Source: Candidatus Moraniibacteriota bacterium (GTDB taxonomy: Bacteria > Patescibacteriota > Minisyncoccia > Moranbacterales > GCA-2747515). From it: DNA of 6,175 bases. The stretch is taken from assembly GCA_027031945.1 (NCBI GenBank), contig JALVPE010000024.1, forward strand, positions 1 to 6,175, in the 5' to 3' direction. The notes beneath the pieces were generated by a model. The model did no database searches, was not told the DNA's origin, and saw only the letters and a list, made by a program, of their open reading frames with translations. The position numbers and the translations under genes are program-made. Shown piece after piece: positions 1 to 4,300 of the stretch (positions within the stretch are counted from its first letter, which is position 1; the number at the start of each line of letters is the position of its first letter).

Positions 1-215
1 CTTTCTCTTCCTCTATTACCATGAATTACTCCTTCAATTCCTTGTTTGCCTTGTTTTTTAGCTTTTAAAACTTTAGCTTTTATTCTTTTAGTTTGTCTTA
101 CTGATAGTTTAAGTTGTTTAGCTGCTTAAGTACCATTTATTTCTTGATTGATTAAGCGTTGTATAATTTCATACCTTTTTACTTCTTTTGTAGTCATTGT
201 TATTATGTTTTCCAT
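1..215 (-). pseudogene. IS1202/ISNCY-type transposase, N-terminal part, with in-frame stop (partial at window edge)
   Basis: Reading leftward from the ATG at 215-213 (a second in-frame ATG lies at 197-195) gives about 71 codons before the window ends. The translation begins MENIITMTTKEVKRYEIIQ and continues with a helix-turn-helix: INQEINGT, then a stop, then AAKQLKLSVRQTKRIKAK. After that come a basic linker and the segment IEGVIHGNRGRE. This order (K-E-V-x-R-Y-E-I-I, AAK-L-x-LSVRQ-x-KR, HGN-x-GR) is the N-terminal DNA-binding region of the IS1202-like transposases filed under ISNCY, which carry a DDE integrase-type catalytic domain further on; that domain lies outside the window. The TAA at 128-126 sits where the family usually has glutamate (GTEAAK), so a single GAA-to-TAA change explains it. 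The copy is therefore probably dead, unless the stop is a sequencing error. The family assignment is from motif recognition. Confidence 0.72.
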
Positions 216-216
216 T

Positions 217-250
217 ATTATCTTGAGTTAATTAATTAACTCAAGATAAT
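217..250. repeat. Perfect 34-bp palindrome before the transposase start
   Basis: The two 17-nt arms (left arm ATTATCTTGAGTTAATT) are exact reverse complements with no spacer. One base (216) separates the palindrome from the transposase ATG. In transposase mRNA it would fold into a long hairpin covering the ribosome landing site, or as DNA it could serve as an operator or transposase-binding site. The symmetry is directly visible; the function is inferred. Confidence 0.9.
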
Positions 251-277
251 GTCATATTTACTGACAAGTATGACATT
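248..277. repeat. Inverted repeat at the presumed end of the ISNCY element
   Basis: Arms AATGTCATA (248-256) and TATGACATT (269-277) are exact reverse complements around a 12-nt loop. Read from the right on the minus strand, the end shows TGTCATACT followed by TGTCAGTAA, two related 9-nt words. This is the likely outer boundary of the IS, near 275-277, because the homology to transposase DNA starts just inside it. The other IS end is outside the window, so the boundary cannot be confirmed by matching termini. Confidence 0.55.
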
Positions 278-317
278 TCTATTGAACACTAGGTATGAAA
301 TTAACAAGTAACTAACA

Positions 318-512
318 TAGACAGTCGGCTCTATAATAAAACAACAAGTGGATTTACAGAAGGAGTTCATACAAAGATTAAATTGTTAAAAAGATCGAGT
401 TATGGACTTAGAAATCCTCAATCCTATGTAGAAAAGTTAGAATTAGGCTTTGTTGAGCCAAAACTATTAATTAGCAACCACAATTTTGACAAAGAGCCGA
501 AAATACTGTCTA
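318..512. mobile_element. Internally deleted ISL3-like element bracketed by inverted repeats
   Basis: The left side carries TAGACAGTCGGCTCT (318-332). The right side carries the inverse, AGAGCCG at 493-499, five extra bases (aaaat), then ACTGTCTA at 505-512. These would be the two ends of a roughly 195-bp element whose interior keeps only the transposase C-terminus. The right end read inward (GGCTCTTTGTCAAAA) resembles the GGCTCTTTG-type termini I associate with ISL3 elements, but that is from memory. No matching 8-bp target duplication is visible outside the arms. Confidence 0.45.
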
Positions 513-538
513 CACAATCAAAAATGGATCTTTTTTAA
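318..538 (+). pseudogene. ISL3-family transposase, C-terminal remnant
   Basis: An open frame (codons from about 335, stop TAA at 536-538) reads NKTTSGFTEGVHTKIKLLKR and continues SSYGLRNPQSYVEKL. This is the conserved C-terminal block of ISL3 transposases (DDE_Tnp_ISL3: T-[NS]-G-x-[TS]-EG-x-N-x-KIK-x-[IL]-KR-x-x-YG-[FL]-R). Only about 65-70 residues remain. The catalytic core is absent, and the frame is closed by a TAA at 302-304 just upstream. The reading frame runs out of the presumed IS end into flanking DNA and overlaps, in antiparallel orientation, the last bases of the DAHP synthase gene. It cannot encode an active transposase. Confidence 0.75.
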
Positions 539-1584
539 TTCTTTTTTCGAAACTGTACAATTTTTTCCATAAGCAATCTTGTTTCATTGATGCCAATACA
601 AGCATCTGTTATAGATAATCCGCCTAGATCAATTTTTTGTTTATCGGATCTATTAAGATTTTGATTACCTTCTTTTATAAAGCTCTCAATCAAAAAACCC
701 TTCATTATCTTCTTCACTTTTTTATTTCTTTCACAAGAATGTAATACATTCATAACCGCTCTTGATTGCATTGTATAATCTTTTATATCATTAATTCGTA
801 CATTATCATGACTTGCATCGACAATAACTGAAGGATTTTTTATGTTATGCTGTTTATATAATTTTATGACCTGTTTAAGATGTGCCATGGAATAATTTGA
901 ACCATTAATTCCACCTCTGAGCACAAGATGAGCATATTTATTACCGGAACTAATAATCTGATCGGAACATTGTACATATACATGTTCATTTTGTGCCGAA
1001 ATAACACCATTAACACCTATTTTAATATTACCTGAGGTAGGATTTTTCATACCTATTGCAAACTCTGCACCAGATGCAAAAGCTCTATGCTCTTGATCTT
1101 CACTGCTCCTGGCTCCAATCGCAGCCCACGAAAGCATATCCGATCTACTTTCAAAAAGATTGGTAAAAAGAATTTCATCAGCAATTGGCAATCCTAATTC
1201 AACGATTTCTTGCATCATTTTTCGCACATAAATAATACCGGCATTAACATCAGGCTTACCAAATGGATTTGGTTGCAATGCCACGCCCGCCCATCCTGTA
1301 GTAGTTCTAGGTTTTTGCGTATACACACGCATGACAACCTTAATGTCATCTTGATATAATCTTGCTAACTCCACTAATTGCTCAGCATAAACACGTACAG
1401 CCTCTCTTGGCCAAGCGCTACACGGACCAACAATTACAAGAAGTCTACTATCTGTACCTGCTATTATATTTTTTATCTCTGCTCTATCTTGAAAAACTCG
1501 TTTCTTTTGTTGTTTACTTAAAGACACTATTCTACACAATTCATCTACTGTTATTAATTTCTGTTTTCTAATATTTTTTTTCAT
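535..1584 (-). CDS. aroG: 3-deoxy-7-phosphoheptulonate (DAHP) synthase, type I, AroG/F/H family
   Basis: This cytoplasmic enzyme condenses phosphoenolpyruvate with erythrose 4-phosphate to DAHP, the first step of the shikimate pathway to chorismate and aromatic amino acids. The 349 residues match the usual length of about 350. By alignment to E. coli AroG from memory, the metal ligands are all present: Cys55 (VGPCS), His259 (DASHDN), Glu300 (IESFIKEGNQ) and Asp327 (SITDACIG). So are the substrate-contact residues Arg86 and Lys91 (MRVYTQKPRTT), Arg159 (AIGARSSEDQ), Lys180 (MKNPTSG) and Arg223 (LRGG). The GPCSAWP, PNPFGKPD and ADEILF variants suggest a subfamily distinct from the enterobacterial isozymes. 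The subtype symbol (aroG versus aroF or aroH) cannot be decided, and feedback specificity cannot be read. The ATG at 1584 fits the N-terminus but has no Shine-Dalgarno. It lies 31 bp after the tryptophan-repeat gene. No clear terminator follows; ISL3 debris abuts its 3' end. Confidence 0.95.
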   Translation of the reverse strand: MKKNIRKQKLITVDELCRIVSLSKQQKKRVFQDRAEIKNIIAGTDSRLLVIVGPCSAWPREAVRVYAEQLVELARLYQDDIKVVMRVYTQKPRTTTGWAGVALQPNPFGKPDVNAGIIYVRKMMQEIVELGLPIADEILFTNLFESRSDMLSWAAIGARSSEDQEHRAFASGAEFAIGMKNPTSGNIKIGVNGVISAQNEHVYVQCSDQIISSGNKYAHLVLRGGINGSNYSMAHLKQVIKLYKQHNIKNPSVIVDASHDNVRINDIKDYTMQSRAVMNVLHSCERNKKVKKIMKGFLIESFIKEGNQNLNRSDKQKIDLGGLSITDACIGINETRLLMEKIVQFRKKN

Positions 1585-1615
1585 GATACTAGAATAATTT
1601 TCTATAATTTATTTT

Positions 1616-2302
1616 TTAAAAATTATCTTTTGTATCATATTTTGACCCCTCCCATTTTTCACCAGACTTATCCACATGTTCAACGCCTTGTCCAAAATTA
1701 CTACTTTCCCACTTTTCACCATTTACTCCTTTAAATATGATTTCTTGTCCAAAATTACTACTTTCCCACTTATCTCCAATTTTATTCACATATAATAAAA
1801 TTTGCCCATAATTACCACTTTTCCATCTTTCCTTTCCCTTTCCTATGAATTCATTAACTTGGTTACCATTTCCACAATTCCATTTATTACCATCTGACAT
1901 AAACCAATCATCTGAATTCATGGCACAACGATATTTCCATATTTCCACACTATTTCCGTCAAAATCAATAAGTTTAAAGGTAATTGGATTAGATTCCCAA
2001 CATTTATCACTTATACAATAACTAGCACTGGTTGGGGTATTTTCCCAACATTTGTTACCATCACATCCATCTTCTGGCTCAGTATATGATGCTGGTGGTG
2101 TATATTGGTTTGACTCTACTTTATCATACCAATTTTTTGAAATACTTTTCCAACGATCAAGTTCCTTATCCCATGCACGATGTTCTATACTAGTACTATC
2201 TGGATCCCATTTTTCTTTAGCTACCGCACTTTGAGTGAATACAAAAATCGAGCAAATCATCATAATTGTCACACTTATCACTATAATTCCTTTTTTTATC
2301 AT
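1616..2302 (-). CDS. Secreted protein with 19-residue tryptophan-centred tandem repeats
   Basis: I recognise no named family. Residues 1-28 form a Sec signal peptide: a KK n-region, a hydrophobic stretch to about residue 22, and AVA before a likely cleavage at 28/29. The mature part of about 200 residues has 12 tryptophans after the first at 32. Trp102, 122, 141, 160, 179, 198 and 217 are spaced 20, 19, 19, 19, 19 and 19 residues apart. The last units share the pattern G-[DE]-K-W-E-x-S-[NK]-[FY]-G-Q. Two CxxxxCWE motifs (80-87 and 96-103), plus Cys126 and Cys143, give six exported cysteines, so disulfides are plausible. A regular repeat of this kind suggests an elongated beta fold or a surface-binding module. 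Its ATG is only 9 bp after the stop of the VWA gene, with no Shine-Dalgarno between, so the two are probably co-transcribed and perhaps translationally coupled. It may be a ligand or partner of that VWA protein; this is inference. Confidence 0.85.
   Translation of the reverse strand: MIKKGIIVISVTIMMICSIFVFTQSAVAKEKWDPDSTSIEHRAWDKELDRWKSISKNWYDKVESNQYTPPASYTEPEDGCDGNKCWENTPTSASYCISDKCWESNPITFKLIDFDGNSVEIWKYRCAMNSDDWFMSDGNKWNCGNGNQVNEFIGKGKERWKSGNYGQILLYVNKIGDKWESSNFGQEIIFKGVNGEKWESSNFGQGVEHVDKSGEKWEGSKYDTKDNF
1652..1882 (-). repeat. Tandem 57-bp coding repeats in the secreted protein gene
   Basis: Five tryptophan codons (Trp141 to Trp217) recur exactly every 57 bp. The best-preserved units share an identical 28-bp block at 1687-1714 and 1744-1771, 57 bp apart. 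A diverged third copy starts near 1801. Identity at the DNA level, not only in protein, points to recent duplication by slippage or unequal recombination. Confidence 0.88.
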
Positions 2303-2311
2303 ATTTTTATA

Positions 2312-3610
2312 TTATTTTGTTGAATTATTAAATGCTTTCATATCAGATTCATAAATCTGATCCAATTGTTTTTTAATATTATTAACTCTATTTTCATATT
2401 CTTTTTGTGCAGTTTGCTCACAATCAGCTCCCAACAATTTTTTTGCATGAATATCCAACATCATTACAGCCTCTTCTTTTTTTAACATAACTAAACACTG
2501 ATTATAATTATTGATAATAAAACTAACATCAGAGAGTTGCTCCAAAGTGCGACCAATCTTAAAATTAGCTTTATTCAACATTTCCTTTTGTTTTGCAAAA
2601 GCATTTTCTAGATCTACAGCATTACTAACACTAAAATAATCTCCATCACCAGCCTCAGCTATAGCTTTTAATTGAGACTCATCTGTTCCTCCAACATCAA
2701 AACCTATTACATCTGCCTTTACGTTTAGCCCTTCTTTTTTAATCTCTTTAATAGTGGCTACAGGATCACCATCACACATTTCCTTTCCATCAGATAATAA
2801 AAGTATGAAATTTTCATCATTTGGTTTATCTGCCAAAATTTCTTTTGCCTTTTTAAATGAATCCGCGATAGGCGTCCAACCTGTAGCATCAAATTTATTT
2901 AATTTTGACTTAGCAATTTCAGCATTTACATCTCCTAAATAATAAATTTCTTCAATTCCCGCACAAGACACACTTTTTTGCGATTGTGCATTCCCTCCTT
3001 TATGCCCATATACCACAATACTTAGTGCAAAATTTTTTTCATTTGCAACTTGATCAATAAATTTCCAGGCAGCTTCTTTTGCTATATCAATCTTTCTTTT
3101 ACCACCAATACGCGCCGCCATTGAACCTGATGCATCAAAAATTAAAACGAGGTTTTTCTTTTTTTGTGGAACTGCATTTTCATCATAAGTACCAGTACGT
3201 ACATTTTGATTAATACAATATTTATCAAAATCAAAGCTATTAGCCGCTAATAATTTTTTATATGATTGTTCACAGTCAGAATTAACTACATCATTACCTT
3301 TATGTTGATTATATTTTGTAGTATTCGTCATCTTTGACATTAAACCATCCTTTTTATTTATATTTACGTCTTTACTATTATTTTTTGTAAAAACAAAAAA
3401 AGCACCTACGCCAATAACAAGTAATAATAACACCGCTCCAATAATAATCAGAATCAATTTATTCAACGAACGTTTTTTGTTTACTTTGTTCATATCTGCA
3501 ACAGGAGGTTCATTATCCAAAGATTTCTTTGGTGGTTCTGGTGGTTGAGGAATTTGTGAATCATCATCGTTCACACTATTTTGAGATTGCTCCGACATAT
3601 TTTCGTCCAT
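2312..3610 (-). CDS. Membrane-anchored von Willebrand factor A (VWA) domain protein
   Basis: The 432 residues divide into three parts. A cytoplasmic N-tail of about 49 residues is acidic and proline-rich (PQPPEPPKK) and ends in a basic KVNKKR patch. One transmembrane helix spans about 50-75. The rest is extracytoplasmic. The VWA domain spans about 153-340 with a complete metal-ion-dependent adhesion site: DASGS (Asp159, Ser161, Ser163), Thr246 (GWTPIADS) and Asp274 (LLSDGKEMC). The GWTPIA and SDGKEMCDGDPVA blocks match bacterial VWA proteins often named Ca-activated chloride channel or ChlD-like; that label does not imply channel activity. Six cysteines lie outside the membrane (113, 132, 216, 279, 372, 397), and 216/279 probably form a disulfide within the domain. 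Residues 341-432 are charged and helical, possibly coiled coil. Such domains bind protein ligands through Mg2+. The 9-bp gap to the exported tryptophan-repeat protein suggests joint action at the cell surface. Met5 is an alternative start; neither has a Shine-Dalgarno. Confidence 0.92.
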   Translation of the reverse strand: MDENMSEQSQNSVNDDDSQIPQPPEPPKKSLDNEPPVADMNKVNKKRSLNKLILIIIGAVLLLLVIGVGAFFVFTKNNSKDVNINKKDGLMSKMTNTTKYNQHKGNDVVNSDCEQSYKKLLAANSFDFDKYCINQNVRTGTYDENAVPQKKKNLVLIFDASGSMAARIGGKRKIDIAKEAAWKFIDQVANEKNFALSIVVYGHKGGNAQSQKSVSCAGIEEIYYLGDVNAEIAKSKLNKFDATGWTPIADSFKKAKEILADKPNDENFILLLSDGKEMCDGDPVATIKEIKKEGLNVKADVIGFDVGGTDESQLKAIAEAGDGDYFSVSNAVDLENAFAKQKEMLNKANFKIGRTLEQLSDVSFIINNYNQCLVMLKKEEAVMMLDIHAKKLLGADCEQTAQKEYENRVNNIKKQLDQIYESDMKAFNNSTK

Positions 3611-3624
3611 ATTTTTGTTTATAT

Positions 3625-3652
3625 ATTATACAACATAGTTTTTTAAATGAAA
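3625..3652 (-). promoter_or_regulatory. Candidate promoter of the VWA operon
   Basis: On the minus strand a perfect TATAAT (3630-3625) lies 14 bp before the VWA ATG. The best -35 at 16-bp spacing is TTTCAT (3652-3647), which is poor. If used, the mRNA would start within about 10 nt of the ATG and be nearly leaderless, which would fit the missing Shine-Dalgarno. Confidence 0.4.
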
Positions 3653-3674
3653 TAAAATATTTTTATATTTCATG

Positions 3675-3686
3675 TATACAAGTATA
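3675..3686. promoter_or_regulatory. Short dyad in the divergent intergenic region
   Basis: TATAC-AA-GTATA is a perfect 12-bp dyad between the outward-facing VWA and cold-shock promoters, a position suited to an operator. In DNA this AT-rich, such a short dyad can arise by chance. Confidence 0.2.
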
Positions 3687-3701
3687 TCACAACTCCTATG
3701 T

Positions 3702-3730
3702 TTGACAAAATATTTTTTATATGTTATGCT
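3702..3730 (+). promoter_or_regulatory. Strong sigma-70-type promoter of the cold-shock gene
   Basis: A perfect TTGACA -35 (3702-3707), a 17-bp spacer and TATGCT -10 (3725-3730) preceded by TG at 3722-3723 (extended -10) make this the best promoter in the window. Transcription would start near 3737, leaving a leader of about 98 nt before the cold-shock ATG. Confidence 0.82.
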
Positions 3731-3750
3731 AGTAACTAATCAAATCAGAA

Positions 3751-3787
3751 CTGTAAGAAGAGCCCTAGTCGAGTTTCATCTTAACAG
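3751..3787 (+). promoter_or_regulatory. Predicted stem in the cold-shock mRNA leader
   Basis: CTGTAAGA (3751-3758) can pair with TCTTAACAG (3779-3787) with one bulged base, inside the inferred leader. Long structured leaders that change shape with temperature are known for E. coli cspA. Whether this leader does so is inference, and the stem is modest. Confidence 0.3.
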
Positions 3788-3834
3788 AACAAACTGTATT
3801 TGAAGAAGTAACAAATATAAGCTTATCACAAAAG

Positions 3835-4035
3835 ATGAACACAGGAAAAATTGCTCGTCTTACAGATCGTGGTTTTGGCTTTATTTCTCAAGAAGGTGAA
3901 GAAAAAGATGTATTTTTTCACGCAACTGAACTTGTAGATGTAGAGTTTAACGATCTTCAAGAAGGCGACGAAGTGACATTTGAGCTTGCTGACGGTCCTA
4001 AGGGTCCTAATGCAGTGAATGTACAACGCGCATAA
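3835..4035 (+). CDS. csp: Cold-shock domain protein (CspA family)
   Basis: This 66-residue, single-domain OB-fold protein binds single-stranded RNA or DNA and acts as an RNA chaperone in the cytoplasm. RNP1 is RGFGFI (12-17) and RNP2 is DVFFH (25-29). The rest follows the family (KDVFFHATEL, LQEGDEVTFEL, GPKGPNAVNV) at the usual length of 65-70. The loop before RNP1 is unusual: where CspA has KWFNADKG, this protein has ARLTDRG, one residue shorter, with arginine and leucine replacing the Trp-Phe pair that stacks on bases. I associate this TGxIARLTDRGFGFI form with Patescibacteria proteins, from memory. The gene has its own strong promoter, a leader of about 98 nt and a terminator, so it is monocistronic. 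The start is fixed by homology and not by a ribosome-binding site, which is absent. Confidence 0.95.
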   Translation: MNTGKIARLTDRGFGFISQEGEEKDVFFHATELVDVEFNDLQEGDEVTFELADGPKGPNAVNVQRA

Positions 4036-4062
4036 TTATTCATTAACTTGAATAATAATAGG

Positions 4063-4090
4063 AAACGGCAACATAAGTTGTTGTTTTTTA
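4063..4090 (+). terminator. Rho-independent terminator of the cold-shock gene
   Basis: AAACGGCAAC (4063-4072) pairs with GTTGTTGTTT (4077-4086) across an ATAA loop. This is a 10-bp stem including two G-U pairs, followed by a T run to 4089. It lies 27 bp after the stop codon. Confidence 0.8.
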
Positions 4091-4235
4091 TTATAAAAAT
4101 AAAAATATTATACCTGCAAACACATTTGTTTACTAAGTATTTCATGCTATCATATAAAATCTTAATTATTACAGAAAGATATAAACAATGACAATAAAAA
4201 TTTATTGTGCAATAAATAAAACCTACTAAATTATG
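4091..4235. other. AT-rich convergent intergenic spacer
   Basis: Between the cold-shock terminator and the fusA terminator I see no gene. An extended -10-like TGCTATCAT (4145-4153) with a weak TTGTTT about 16 bp upstream could start a short plus-strand RNA ending at the 4243-4271 hairpin, but support is thin. Confidence 0.5.
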
Positions 4236-4271
4236 CAACAAAAAAACTCTCAATAAATCCTTGAGAGTTTT
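4236..4271 (-). terminator. Rho-independent terminator of fusA
   Basis: AAAACTCTCAA (4243-4253) and TTGAGAGTTTT (4261-4271) form a perfect 11-bp stem with a 7-nt loop. On the minus strand it is followed by seven T residues, about 30 bp after the fusA stop. On the plus strand a TTTTCTG tail follows, so it may also stop transcripts coming from the cold-shock side. It marks fusA as the last gene of its operon. Confidence 0.88.
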
Positions 4272-4300
4272 CTGTTTATTTTAATACGTCACCAAAATAA

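Noticed and set aside
1590..1604. Small hairpin TAGAA/TTCTA before aroG
   Set aside because: A five-base AT-rich stem is too weak to claim as a terminator or attenuator, and no leader peptide rich in aromatic codons is present.
1640..1890. CRISPR-like direct repeats
   Set aside because: The repeats lie in frame within a coding region at 57-bp period and encode the Trp repeat; there are no unique spacers or cas genes.
3751..3800. tRNA-like or riboswitch-like element in the csp leader
   Set aside because: There is no T-loop, anticodon arm or acceptor pairing, and no match to a riboswitch core I know; only one bulged stem is present.
4188..4229. 13-codon ORF (MTIKIYCAINKTY)
   Set aside because: It has no ribosome-binding site, no homology and is short; it is expected by chance in such AT-rich DNA.
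3826..4253. Minus-strand open frames over and beyond the cold-shock gene
   Set aside because: They are antisense shadows of csp and its AT-rich downstream spacer, with no recognisable protein features.
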